A stretch of 64,000 nt of DNA from Podarcis raffonei (taxonomy: Eukaryota; Chordata; Lepidosauria; Squamata; Lacertidae), in assembly GCF_027172205.1 (NCBI RefSeq), contig NC_070614.1:33408001-33472000 (forward strand), written 5' to 3'. The first letter of the stretch is position 1. Each line of letters begins with the position of its first letter. The notes beneath the pieces are model-generated. The model searched no databases and was not told the DNA's origin. It saw only the letters and a list, made by a program, of their open reading frames with translations. Below are positions 10,301 through 20,960 of the stretch, piece by piece. A program made the translations under genes and the position numbers.

Positions 10301-13300
10301 TCTACTTCTCTGTAACATCTGAAACAAGGGGGGCTGTAGACCTGGTGTCTATGTGGGGAATCCCTTGAGGCTGGTCAAGAGGCTGAAGCTGATGCAAATT
10401 ACAGTTGCTTGACTGCTTACTGGGACACAGTATTGGCAACCAGTCACACCACTGCTGAGAGAATGGCACTGGCTACCAATTTGCTGCTGGCCCATGATTA
10501 AGGTGCTGGTCTTCTTCTGATGCCCACAGATGACTTTGAAGGGTTTGTGAAAGTGATCAAATGATTAGCTCTCCTGAAAGTGATTCTGAAAGAGACATAG
10601 ACTTGAATTCCCTAGTAGGAAAATACAATGCTGTGATATTGCTGGTTCTATTCCCATTGGGGCATGGGGAGATTTGATGGGGAATGATATCCCCATATAT
10701 TTTCCTGCTCATATTTTATAAAATTACTACCTGAAGACAGTGAGTAAGCAGCTTACTCCAGAGCCATCTTAGTTTTAATGTTCCATTTTTTGAATCCCCC
10801 TTCCTAAGTAGTTCTGCTGCCAACCATTTACTTTTTTGCTGGCAGTTGAAAACACTCTTCTTTCAGAAGTCCAGCTGCTAAGGATTTATTCTTTGCCTTT
10901 TTTATTTTCTGTCTACAATTAATTTATTAGTTCTTGTTTTATTTCTGTATTATGAATGTTGCATTTGATTGATTTGCTGATGTTTTATCTGTAACCATCC
11001 CTGGGATCATGGGAGGAAGGATGGGAAATCAATGGAAATACTATACACCTGAAATTAGGGCTATGAACCAATTTCTTATGCTTACTGTGACTATATGAAC
11101 AGATTAGCCTTACATTACAAGCATTTCCTGAGTCTCCAGTGACCCTCTTTAAATGAAACCAACCCAGGGTACATGTTGTAAGTCTTGAAACCTTTTGCTG
11201 ATTGCAGAATGGGGTGCACTAATTGGAGTGTATGTAACAATATTGAAAAAAAGTCGTCAGGCACATTTGAAAAATCCATTTCCAGTTATTTGGAAGAAAA
11301 AGATTTACAAGTCTTCCTAGCTCACCTGGTTAAATGTTCTATGCCACACAATGCGTTCATCCTGAATGGTTAACTCCTTGCCTGGAGGAGCGTGAAGATC
11401 CAGCCTTCCAATTTTGACTCTACCAAAAGATTGATTTGGAAACATTACCCAGTTGGTCACATCAAATCCTGCCATTATCTCTCCATGTTCGTTAAGCTGT
11501 ATTGTCTCTCCAGCACTGTTGTTGAATGTGAGATTTCTTAGAAAGGGATGGAGCTACATTTAAAAAATATAGAAAGGGGTAAAATGTTTGAATCCTCAGA
11601 GTGGTGAATACAACCATAATTTTCAGAGAGGTGTGCACTAGTTGTGTGTGTGTAGCCAGTCCAGACATTTTATGAAATAAGAAACCCTTAATTTAGTTTC
11701 ACCTTTAAAAAATCATTCTAAAGTTAATATGTAAAATACTACATAATATTGGTAGTTTTGTTTAAAAACAGTGACTGCACCCACTGCAGGTCATCAGCAT
11801 AGCATAAGAAGTTTGGTCTTTGAGGAACAGCCTGTCACACCTGAGTATTAGTTATTTTTCAGGTAGGCAGCTTGGCCTCTGGCAGCTAACTCATTAGAAG
11901 TCATCACTTCTGCATACTTGGAGGTGGCTCAGCCTCCACCTGATTCAGTAGAAGGGGCAAAAACCTGTATATCCCTCTTAGGATCCATCACACAAAACAA
12001 CAATAGGTTCAAAAGTATCCAAATGTATCAATGAAAGATGGTGTGGCAGCAAGACACATTTCCACCAAGCCAAAGGAGCTTGGGAAGAGACAAATGAATA
12101 ATTTTCAAGTGCAGGCAAAAACTCAACATGATGAGGATGCTTTCTAATAAAACATGAAAAGGTAAAAAATTCCTCCTGTTTCTTTCTTTAAAAAAGTGTT
12201 CCTGGTATATTAGCCAGCAGTGAAGATGTGATCAGCAGCCCTGAAGAATGCAGAATTGTAGACTCAACCTATACATAGGGTCTATCAGGGAGGTCAGTAG
12301 GGGAAGAGAACCTGACCAAAATTTGCTCATTTAGGAGGTATGACATAAAAGTGGATGATTTATTAGTGAAAGTGCTATGTATAACACAGCAAACAGGGAA
12401 GCCAGCCATTCTCACCAAGCTATTTGATAGGAAAGAAAAAGCCTTGAATGTAAGATCTGTTTATGTACATGAGATTTTAATAAATTTTTTTACACAGCTG
12501 TGGAATAATATGGTATTCTAGGCCACCCAAGAGCAGAAAATACTGTGCTGTGGGTAAAATTACCTCCCATGGCTGCAGATTCTGCAAATCCACTCTAGCC
12601 ACCTGTGATTTGGGTTTGAATCTAGATTGATAAATAGCATGTAGAGCATGTGCCACTGCATGAGGAACATTGTACACAGCATAGCTGCTGCCAGTCATGC
12701 TCATTTCAAAGATTTGTAATGGAAGACTCTCCAATTTCTCCTCCTCAGTGCAACGTTTCTTAGGCTCTTCACCCACATTATTATTTTTCAATGAGCAATT
12801 GAAGGTTTTTTCCCAGAAATCCTTGATCAAAGCATTTTGCTTTTCCTCAAAAGGATTTAGATTCTGAAGAAATGTCCTGAATCCCAGGGGTTCATTTGAG
12901 TGTATAGATACAGATAAGGCACCTTGTAAATGGTGCATATTCCACCTCCTTTCATTGGTGGTTTTGAAATCCCAATGAGTTGTCACAAGCCATACTTTAC
13001 CTATAGAAAGTTGTGCCATATGAAGATACCCGATCAAAATGTCCATCAAAATGGAACTACCATAGACCACAAAAACATTGGCTTTGCTTGTCATGACAAT
13101 TGAAATTTTCTTAAATTCACTAAGGAGCAAATCCATCATTCCTTCAGCATAAGCCAATGGCCATATCCTATGTATAAAATCAACACAGATGTAATTCAGG
13201 GTAAGCTGGGGAACTAATGCTTCCAATAAAATTTCTCCTGTAATGTATTTCATAGTAAAGAGACCAATCCATGTCCACTTGAAATGCAAAAGTAACTTGA

Positions 13301-13578
13301 CCAATCCATTGTACTCATGGACATCATTAGGGACCATCTGGTACAGGGAATGGTACTGCCTTCTTTCAGTCACCCTTGAGTCAAGACAATTATAGGTGAA
13401 CTAAAAGCAAACACATGATACGAAAAGCACAGAAAATGTGTGGATTAAGGGTATGCATTGCTAATATGGATTACTTATGTCCACAGCCACTACTTTGGGT
13501 TAAATGAATATTTCATTTACCAGGGAAAAATAATGATAGCATCTTCAGATGAAGGACAGTATACAAATTTAATTACTA

Positions 13579-13626
<48 letters not shown>

Positions 13627-13630
13627 ACAA

Positions 13631-13664
<34 letters not shown>

Positions 13665-15499
13665 TGCATAGCAGGATATATTTCGATGACTTTCTCATTA
13701 GAAGCAATGGGTTAGATGCATTCTTAAACTAGTTTCACTTAGTTCATATCAATGGATATTTCAAGCCAAGGCAATCTTGATGCATTTAATTTGAAATGAT
13801 CTAAATAAACATAATTTAGGGTGTAACCCACTGGTTCCTGGAAAGGTGTCTCAGTAGTCATAGGGTTTGTCTAATATTCTTCTCCAAAGAAGTGCAGGAG
13901 CTCAAGCTGCAGAGAGGGAAAAATGCCCCTCCAAGCCCCCTCTCTGCTTATCACTAAGACTAAAACTCATACAGACCAACAAACTTTGAGGCAGACTGCA
14001 GCAGAACTGAACAGGCCTACTGCTCAGTGTCTCTAACTCAAAAAGACTGTTATTAATTGACATAACTGTACCAACTTACACAACTGCCTCCTGCACAAGT
14101 TATATGACCTCACAAGATTCTTTCTTAGAATGTTGCAGCCCTTGTGAGTATTAACCCTTTACTTAGCATTTTGGATGCTCATATCTCACACAATTTCAGT
14201 ACTATCCTAAAAAAACACCCACCTGAGGAATCTTGTACATGCTTATAATAGTGGCCATATTGAAGGAGAGCTCAGTGAACTTTGTCCCAAGAATGGCCAT
14301 CAATTTGTTCTGGCGATCACATCTATAATTTGGAGCTGAAATATGCCGTGGAGAAAGTAGGTCCAGTGAGAGCTTAGAAGTAACTACAACCCTGTGCATG
14401 CTATCATAGATTCGGAAGCCCAACGTGATGTTAGGCAAAATATGGTGATTTTTGTTTATCTCCTCTACAGCAAATACCATGGCAAGAACCTCCTGGTAGT
14501 TTTTTGGTACCACACTGCAATTCAAATTGGGGGGGAGGGCAAAAAAGCACACAGATTATTATTTCTCATATTTTTTATCACCTCCATGAAATATAACAGG
14601 CTGAACTACTTATTTATTAGCAACAATCTTCTACATCTGTTAGGAAATATCTGCTGTGCACAGAATTTTTTCTGCATTACAAATTGCAGTGTAATGTGTC
14701 CTTTACTGCAAATCCATTGCAACATGGCCTTTGTAAGGATTTTTGGATAGATTTATAGTCTTTTGAACAATACTTGTGTCCATGTATCTTATTTCATCAT
14801 AAAGCAGGGGACGGGGCCTCAACTCACAACACTGTAAACTTGTGCTATATTCTTTTATTTGCTCTATTTACACAAATGAATCTGGAGCAAAAACAGATTT
14901 AAAGAAGCACTGCACCAAGGCAGCCCTTCTGCTCTCTAAAATCAGCTGTCCAGAGAGAAATTGCATAAGCATATCATATGAAACACTAGATTTATCAAAT
15001 TAGTAGACTGCAAAAAAGTAACAGTAGAATTAAGTGATAAAATATGCACCAAGTTTGCATCTACTAAAAAATAAACAAACCCACCTATGCTGAAAGTGCA
15101 GCTAATAAAAGTTCAGAAGTACCAACATATGATTTACATCTCACATTTCAGATTATAAGAGAGGAAAAGACCTCTTGTTGCTTCATTATCTGTTCTTAAT
15201 TCATGTGAGATAAAAAATATTAATTCTACAGAGAGGAAAAAGAGGGTGACTTACATGAGTTCCTTCTGGGGTGCTGAAGAGGACGGTTCAGATGAAATTG
15301 TAGGGAAGTGCATCATGTAAAACCGAGAAGCAATAAACCCAATGACAAGATTTCCTGGCTGAGAAAACTCCTGTGAAGTGAAGTAGGTGTTACTTACTTT
15401 GCATAGGTCAAAACGCATCTTCAGGCTGGAAAGAATTGAATGGCTCTTGCTCACAATATGAGGGGAAAAAACAAGCAGCAGTATCAATAACATCAGCAT
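6497..15499 (-). CDS. V2R-B, intact vomeronasal type-2 receptor (six exons)
   Basis: A complete family C chemoreceptor gene. Exons in transcription order are 15499-15255, 14514-14223, 13400-12564, 11553-11326, 9415-9289 and 7398-6497. All have AG acceptors and GT donors, and the phases agree throughout (2,0,0,0,1). The product is about 876 residues: signal peptide ([18 protein letters not shown]), Venus-flytrap ligand domain (exons 1-4), nine-cysteine-type linker (exon 5) and seven-helix domain (exon 6). By family knowledge it would detect peptide or small-molecule cues in vomeronasal neurons through a Go-type pathway; the ligand cannot be inferred. The introns hold an L1 fragment and old LINE pieces. 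No disabling change was seen. Automated annotation would probably call it 'vomeronasal type-2 receptor 26-like'. Confidence 0.93.
7790..8262 (+). mobile_element. LINE 3' end with (AAAT)n tail, diverged
   Basis: GGGAACCAGGCAGAGGGTTT, TGGTGGTGGCACCTGCCCTG and CAGATGGACGGGGTATAA match the 3' end of the LINE at 23919-24304. An AAAT repeat follows. A GC-rich stretch at 7850-8000 (GGGGCGGGGCTGG...) interrupts the match and may be a second insert. It lies in intron 5 of V2R-B. Confidence 0.65.
8263..9288. other. V2R-B intron 5 remainder
   Basis: Mostly unique AT-rich sequence. The part around 8560-8720, with GGCCCTGGCCAGAATTGCTG, is shared with intron 5 of V2R-C (about 20110) and, more weakly, V2R-D (about 26040), so it is ancestral intron sequence. 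Confidence 0.55.
9289..9415 (-). CDS. V2R-B exon 5, cysteine-rich linker
   Basis: 127 bp encoding [20 protein letters not shown] and then [22 protein letters not shown]. The C-x3-C, CCY-x-C and PCPEG pattern is the NCD3G linker that couples the ligand domain to the helices. Acceptor TATAG; donor CAG|GTAGGA. Confidence 0.95.
9480..10190 (-). mobile_element. L1 LINE fragment, ORF2 carboxy-terminal region
   Basis: On the minus strand 9832-10098 reads [20 protein letters not shown], then [18 protein letters not shown] and EVIYNEIKK. This is the C-terminal cysteine region of L1 ORF2. The sequence below it (to about 9480) is the decayed rest of ORF2 and 3' UTR. It is a truncated copy in intron 4 of V2R-B. 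Confidence 0.8.
10215..10560 (+). mobile_element. Old LINE reverse-transcriptase remnants
   Basis: ATGTCAATGGCTTTTGATGC gives [12 protein letters not shown], the A/B-motif region of a CR1/L2-clade reverse transcriptase. GCACTGGCTACCAATTTGCT near 10470 recalls the later ALHWLP motif. Both are heavily decayed. Confidence 0.55.
10561..11325. other. V2R-B intron 4 remainder
   Basis: AT-rich with no clear gene. The open frame at 11185-11373 only arises because it runs into exon 4 from the opposite strand. Confidence 0.5.
11326..11553 (-). CDS. V2R-B exon 4
   Basis: 228 bp, phase 0 at both ends: [40 protein letters not shown], then IVWHRTFNQ before a GTGAGC donor. This closes the ligand-domain fold and is the length found in every copy here. 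Confidence 0.96.
12564..13400 (-). CDS. V2R-B exon 3, Venus-flytrap core
   Basis: 837 bp, from a TTTTAG acceptor ([14 protein letters not shown]) through [34 protein letters not shown] and [19 protein letters not shown] to LQPWE|GTAATT. It corresponds to the ANF-receptor-like ligand-binding region. Confidence 0.96.
13571..13664. repeat. (ACT)n-(AAC)n-(AGC)n trinucleotide repeat
   Basis: A compound triplet microsatellite in intron 2 of V2R-B. It creates a spurious open frame of poly-Thr/Asn/Ser at 13458-13715. Confidence 0.97.
14223..14514 (-). CDS. V2R-B exon 2
   Basis: 292 bp: [34 protein letters not shown], and [12 protein letters not shown] before GTGGGT. This is the first lobe of the ligand domain. 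Confidence 0.95.
15255..15499 (-). CDS. V2R-B exon 1, signal peptide exon
   Basis: Starts [18 protein letters not shown], a hydrophobic signal sequence. [20 protein letters not shown] follows and it ends at CTCAT|GTAAGT. Inside the coding part, 15371-15397 reads GTAAGT...TTCACTTCACAG, a 27-nt stretch with the look of a splice donor and acceptor. It is translated here as VSNTYFTSQ (see V2R-D exon 1). Confidence 0.93.
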
Positions 15500-15760
15500 T
15501 TTGGGGACAAGAAATTACTTCCAGACACACCTCACTGTTTTCTTCTTATACTCTTATAAGTACTTCTATTGTTGTGGTTTATTTTCTCAAGGCCTTGAAC
15601 ATACATTTTCTGGAGTTTGTTTAGCAGGGCAATTATGTGTCCTTAATCATAGGGGTGATAATCATCTCCCCATCTGCAGACATTGCTGTCTCTGCTACAT
15701 ACAGAAAAACAACTGGAAAAACAGTGGGAGTTGAACAGTCTGGTAAACTTGTATGGCATA
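15500..15760 (-). promoter_or_regulatory. V2R-B 5' flank with block shared among V2R-B, -C and -D
   Basis: TTTTCTCAAGGC at 15582-15593 begins a block that recurs at 20798 (V2R-C relic) and 32527 (V2R-D). Here it lies only about 80 nt from the start codon, against about 470 nt in V2R-D, so part of the flank is deleted in V2R-B. Confidence 0.5.
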
Positions 15761-16194
15761 CCCAGCAAGTGTCTCAGAAAAATTGGGGCATCCCAATTTT
15801 TATCATGAGAGACCAGTGGCATTTTTGGTCACCAAGGCCTTGCATGATTTTGCACCACAATTTTCCCTCTCAAAATCCCCCACTTTTTAAAGGGTTGGGG
15901 TCGTGCAATCTTGCACGGTGCCCGCAAACACACATTTTTGGGCACCATTCCTTGGGGAAATTGTCTTGCAAAATCATGTGAGATCATGACAACCAAAACC
16001 ACTGCCATTCATTCCTGAGAAAATAATGGGAATATGTTATTCAATAAGATTTTTCCTGGATTTTGCTATCACTGTGTTGGAGGGTATGGTATTATATTTT
16101 CCCAAAATCAAAGTAGAATCATTCACTTGTACTTAGTTCAATGTGGTTTCTATTCTCTTGGAAAGAGAGAAAAGCGATTTCTAACCTTCAGAGG

Positions 16195-16915
16195 AAGTGG
16201 AGTAGCGGGTTTCACGGCCCCACTACGTGCGCGGCAGCTGGAACCCAGCCCCCTCATGATTGAGGGGATTCCCGGCCATGTCACTTCCTGGCCAGCCAAT
16301 CGGCTGGCTCTGGCGGTGTGGCCTGCCCGATTTGAACCAGGACGCAGCCGGGTATCTCCCTCTTTGCTGCCTGCCAGCTGTTGCTGCTTTTCCCACCCTC
16401 CCACTCTATAAGGTTTTCGTTCCTTGACCTTGCTATGGATCTTGGTTGGTCGCCGTTGAGGGGCCTGGCAAATTGGCACCAGCAACTTGGTTTTTGCCTA
16501 CCTCATAGCAAATCATCACAACTTTCTTGATATTGGTGGTTATGCATTGGTATTGCTCTGTAGATGGAAGAGGGGAGGTAGCGCCATCACCTGCCCCATA
16601 TATTGATAAAGGATTCCGGGGGGCGTGGCCCTGTCCAAAGCCTATGGATGTGATGGCCTAAGGCACGCCCCCAATTGGTGACCCTGGGGGAGTTCCTAGT
16701 TGATGTGCATCAGCAGGACTTCCCCTACTGGTGGTTAACCCTTCCTGGACTTCAAGCGGATGGGCTGAAGTTGGATATAGTCTGTTAGGACCAATGCCTA
16801 AGCCAATACAGCTCATCACCTGTAACCAATAAAGTTGTGGCCTTATTTAGCCCATTAATCTTAATAATTCTGTCCTGTGTCATTATTTCCTCTGGGGGAC
16901 GGGAACTCGCCACAC
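16195..16915 (+). mobile_element. Ngaro/DIRS-type retroelement terminal-repeat fossil
   Basis: A GC-rich segment with TCTATAAGG promoter-like text, GGCAAATTGGCAC, CACGCCCCCAATTGG and a 3' end CAATAAAGTTGTGGCCTT...GGGACGGGAACTCGCC. The same modules occur on the minus strand at 44590-45560 and at the end of the coding element at 62036-64000. No coding part is present, so it is a solo or internally deleted copy. Treated as a fossil. Confidence 0.65.
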
Positions 16916-17929
16916 AACTTAATAACATGAATAATATGCACAAATTCTAATGAATGTAAGTTGAAAAAGAACTCTGGCATGTTATTTTCCTCCCTCTATG
17001 AACATAAAATAATACATGATAATGACTTGTCTTTGTATTAACATATATGCAGGTGGAGCAGGTATCACTTTGATTCTACCACAATTCAACCAGTCTCTTA
17101 TGCAAGTGGTTTATTTGCTGTGCTCCTTCACATACTGTATAAAAAGATGTGTCAGAATCATGTTGAGGTGACTTGAGACCGAGTTACTTTAAGGCAAGGC
17201 AAGGCCCTTGAACAGAGCGCTGGATGAGTTTTTTCTTAAATGATATAGTTTGTCCAATGGAAATAGAAAAAGAGAATAGTTACAAAATGACTTCCCCCTT
17301 GAACATGGGGATCTTGATTCTGCAATAAGCATGTCAGATTAAGTTTTGCTGAAACCTTGAAGCTGTATTAATTTCTGGGAGGTAGGAGATGCAGAAAAGG
17401 ACCCTTTGTAGAACAAAAATGGATCAGTCTGGTTAAATAAACAACATGTGATGTTTATGATAGAAGTACTATGTTCCCTTTGCAGCCATTTTATCCATCT
17501 ATATTCACAACAGCAGCATGAGATCAGTTAAGCTGATTGATGGTGACTGACTTAAGGCAGCAATGAGATAAATCAATGATGTGTTAAAATGCACATGCTC
17601 AGAATATTTTCCTTGTGTTTATCCAGGTTGGAAAAATAATTGTTTGCTGAGAGCTGTGAAACTGCATGTGTGCATATCTAGTCCATTCACCTAAAAGAGT
17701 AACTTGGGAAAGATTCAGAATAGTAGAATGTAATAATAATAAGGATGGAATTACTTTCCAGCATGGAAAGATACATTTGTGGCATGATAGAAGTATATAG
17801 AATTATGCATGTTATGGAGAAAGTAGATACACTTTCTTCTACTCTCATGACACTAGAAATCAGGTACATCCAATGAAGGTGAATGTTAGAAGATTTATAC
17901 ACAGAATTACTTTTTTTACATAGTTAATC
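16916..17929. other. Intergenic gap
   Basis: AT-rich with no gene or recognised repeat. The minus-strand open frame at 17687-17902 has no features of a gene. Confidence 0.5.
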
Positions 17930-18225
17930 TATGAGAGTTGCTCTTTCAAGAGACAGTGATGGTGAACAAATTGAATGGCTTTAAAAGAAGACTGAGTAAA
18001 CTCACAGAGGATAAGGCCATCAGTGGTGATTGATCCTCATCACTATGTTCTACTGTCAGAGGGAGTATGCTTCTGATTCTAAATAAAAAATGCAGGAGGG
18101 GTGAATGCTGTTCAGCGCAGATCCTTCTTCTATGCTTCCCATAGGCAACTGACTGCCCATAGTGAGAATAGGATTATGGACTAGAAGGGCCAATGTCCTG
18201 TTCCAGCAAACTCTTCTTATGTTAA
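17930..18225 (+). mobile_element. CR1-type LINE 3' region fragment
   Basis: GAATGGCTTTAAAAGAAGAC, CTTCCCATAGGCAACTGACT and GGACTAGAAGGGCCAATGTC followed by CTTCTTATGTTA are hallmarks of a common reptilian LINE 3' region. It is non-coding and truncated. Confidence 0.7.
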
Positions 18226-18705
18226 AATTTGTTTATAGATGGACAAACTTCTTGAACATGCTGTTAGCTCAGCTTGTTTTCTTATGAATATCAGTCAATT
18301 CAATACATACTTCTTGCAGGTATTGTTCATATCACCTGGCTTATGGGGTTAGAATAACTTTCAAGCAGACACTTTTTTGGAATACTTTTATAGGAGATCT
18401 AAATGAAAAGCTTTGTTATAATGAATAAGAATCATTAATAAAACTATAATATTTAATTCTAGAATCCTTTTTATGAGGAAACTTCCTTTCCTGTGACTGT
18501 CCATTTAATTCAAAAGTACTTATTTCTAAGAAGTAATTTATTTTGCATTTTGAATAACTCATTGGGATTTATTTCTGTGTCAAGAGGTTTCACGTATATT
18601 ACCCCTTAAGAAAAAGGAAAGCCATATAGTTATTCTACACAGACAATTCAGGCTGAGTATTCTAAAGGGGAAAAATGGTTCTCACCTGTATAATTCTTAT
18701 ATTTT
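18226..18705. other. V2R-C 3' flank
   Basis: No gene or repeat was recognised between the LINE fragment and the V2R-C stop codon. Confidence 0.5.
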
Positions 18706-19981
18706 TTAGTATTTTAATTTTATATGTTCCCTCTTGTTCAACTCAGGCCTGAACAAAATGATATAGTGTTTAGGGGGAAAGATGTAAACCAGTAAGCCAG
18801 CACTGGAGAATAACATAGAGAAGATCTCCACAGCCACCATATTTGTTCCTTTGGTGCTCAGGTAGGCAGGAACAAAGGACAACCAAACACTGCAAAATAC
18901 CAACATACTGAAAGTGATAAATTTGGTTTCATTGAAACTGTCTGGTAATTTACTGGCAAGAAATGCTACAGTGAAGCTGAAAATAGCCAGGAAGCCCAAG
19001 TAGTTCAAGATGCAGTAAAACATGGCAGTTGAGCCCATGTTGCACTCTAATATGACTTTTCCATTCAGCAAGTACATATCCATACCTAGGTGTAGGGGAG
19101 AAATACGCAACCAAATAGTGCAAATTACTACCTGAGTAAAAGAGCAGGAAAGCGTGAGAGAGTTTGCCAACCTTTTCCTCATCAACCTTTTCCTGGATCC
19201 TGGTGTAGTAGCCATGAATACCAAAACCACAATGATGGTTTTTGCCAACATACTAGAAAGGGTAGGGAGAATATAAAGCTGAAAGCAGTTTGCAGGAGAA
19301 AGCAGTTCACCTGTCCAGGCTGTCCGATAAAAAGTAAGGAGCAGAAGAAACAGAGGAGGAGGGACATGAGAAGAATGTAGGTAAGGCTTTGGTTGTTGGC
19401 TTTGACTATGGGAGTGTTCTGGTTCTTCATCAATGTTAGTATCACCAAAGTTATGATCAAAGCAAAAAGATAAATGCAGATAAAGCTAAAGTGATCCTCA
19501 AAGGTTCCTGATATGAGAGGCAGCTTAAAAAGGTAAAGGTAAAGGTACCCCTGCCCGTACGGGCCAGTCTTGCCAGACTCTAGGGTTGTGCGCTCATCTC
19601 ACTCTATAGGCCGGGAGCCAGCGCTGTCCGCAGACACTTCCGGGTCACGTGGCCAGTGTGACAAGCTGCATCTGGCGAGCCAGTGCAGAAAATGGATCGC
19701 TGTTTACCTTCCCGCTGGTAAGCGGTCCCTATTTATCTACTTGCACCCGGAGGGCTTTTGAACTGCTAGGTTGGCAGGCGCTGGGACCGAACGACAGGAG
19801 CGCACCCCGCCGCGGGGATTCGAACCGCCGACCATGCGATCGGCAAGTCCTAGGCGCTGAGGTTTTACCCACAGCGCCACCTGCGTCCCTGATGAGAGGC
19901 AGCTTAGTACTTTGGAAATGCATTGATCTTAGTACACATTTGGATACTGATCTTCTGGACATTCGGTGCATACATCCATAT
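18706..19981 (-). pseudogene. V2R-C exon 6, broken and split by a SINE
   Basis: A seven-helix exon starting at TTTTAG|AT-ATG ([16 protein letters not shown]) and ending KLKY-TAA. It carries a stop soon after PNVY. A 364-bp SINE (19528-19891) lies in the segment before helix 1. A frameshift near 19200-19250 separates the frame with [15 protein letters not shown] from the frame with [20 protein letters not shown]. The rest, including [16 protein letters not shown] and [17 protein letters not shown], is well preserved. No exons 1-5 exist upstream; the sequence passes from intron 5 directly to a relic 5' flank. It is a dead gene. Confidence 0.95.
19528..19891 (-). mobile_element. tRNA-derived SINE (Sauria-SINE type) inserted in V2R-C exon 6
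   Basis: A full-length copy in minus orientation: the AAGGTAAAGGTAAAGGTACC tail is on the left and the tRNA-like head (reverse of GGTTCGAATCCCCGCGGCGG) is on the right. Target duplication ATGAGAGGCAGCTTA lies at 19513-19527 and 19892-19906. It is the youngest-looking SINE in the window. Confidence 0.92.
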
Positions 19982-19999
19982 CTAAAACATAAGATAGGG

Positions 20000-20420
20000 A
20001 TACTCTGTGAGTGCACTGCTTTGAAACTCTCTGGTCCCAATTTCACCAAACCTCTGCACTCTCCACTTGCATATGTGGTGATTACCCAAAGGATAAGTAC
20101 TATTTGATGTAATTCCAGGCCCTGGCCAGAATGGCTGATATTAAGAAATCACTGCGTTCTTAGAGTTTCAAATAGTGACTTACATAATTCTATGTTTGGT
20201 AATGGATTGTGTTACTTTAGAACAAGACTTAGTTACATGTGCCACTCATAGGTGTATGTGAAACAGTTTGAATTTTTAAACAATGTAATACAAATGTGAA
20301 ATATTATTATTTTCACTCTTAAAGCCATTGCCACATCAATGTTGCTTGAGAATTGTATGATTCATTCTGTACTTGGCACTTTCTTGCATACTGATCACTT
20401 GGCATAAAGGGATACATATA
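20000..20420 (-). pseudogene. V2R-C relic intron 5
   Basis: The GGCCCTGGCCAGAATGGCTG region and its flanks align with intron 5 of V2R-B (about 8620). This shows that intron 5 is kept up to the deletion point at about 20420-20490. Confidence 0.55.
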
Positions 20421-20499
20421 TAGGTTTTCTCTGCCCCTGCTTTCTTTTTCTTTTCATGACATTTATACATTTGAATTTTTCTGTTGAGTGAACCTCAAT

Positions 20500-20960
20500 T
20501 CCCCCATGCAAATCTTTGTAAATTTATTCTACCTGTGCACCAAAGTTATATTCTTTGTTTTATCAGGAACAGATAGAACTAGAGAACTCTTTGAAGAAAT
20601 ACATGGGCTGAAATCCAGATTCCCCAAGCTAGTAATAATATGATCCCTTTGGAAGAAACCACAGGACATTCAACTTTTGCAGACTTACCATAAAACTTTC
20701 AGAACCCAGATTGATGGAGCCGTGTCTTTTTATAAGCCCTTGGGACAGCTCTGAGCATTGGCAGAGACTCATATATAATTACTTGTTTTTCCATGTATTT
20801 TTCTCAAGGCTACAAACATATATTTCTTGGAATAATTATATGTCAATAATTATAGGGAAGATAATTATATACAATATGCAGATCTTGTTTTTATGCCATG
20901 TAGAGAAAACTCTTGGAGAAGCAACAGATAGTGAAAGTCTGATAAACAATGTCCACCTCT
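20500..20960 (-). promoter_or_regulatory. V2R-C relic 5' flank/promoter, exons 1-5 deleted
   Basis: Segments such as GAACCCAGATTGATGGAGCC, the TATAAAA at 20727-20733 (minus strand) and TTTTTCTCAAGGCTACAAAC align in order with the flank upstream of V2R-D exon 1 (about 32220-32700). In V2R-C this flank directly follows intron 5, so one deletion removed exons 1 to 5 while leaving the promoter. Confidence 0.6.

Noticed and set aside
13458-13715. Open frame with poly-Thr, poly-Asn and poly-Ser
   Set aside because: Produced by the triplet repeat in V2R-B intron 2; no splice or domain support.
19570-20107. Overlapping open frames on both strands
   Set aside because: They lie in the SINE that splits V2R-C exon 6.
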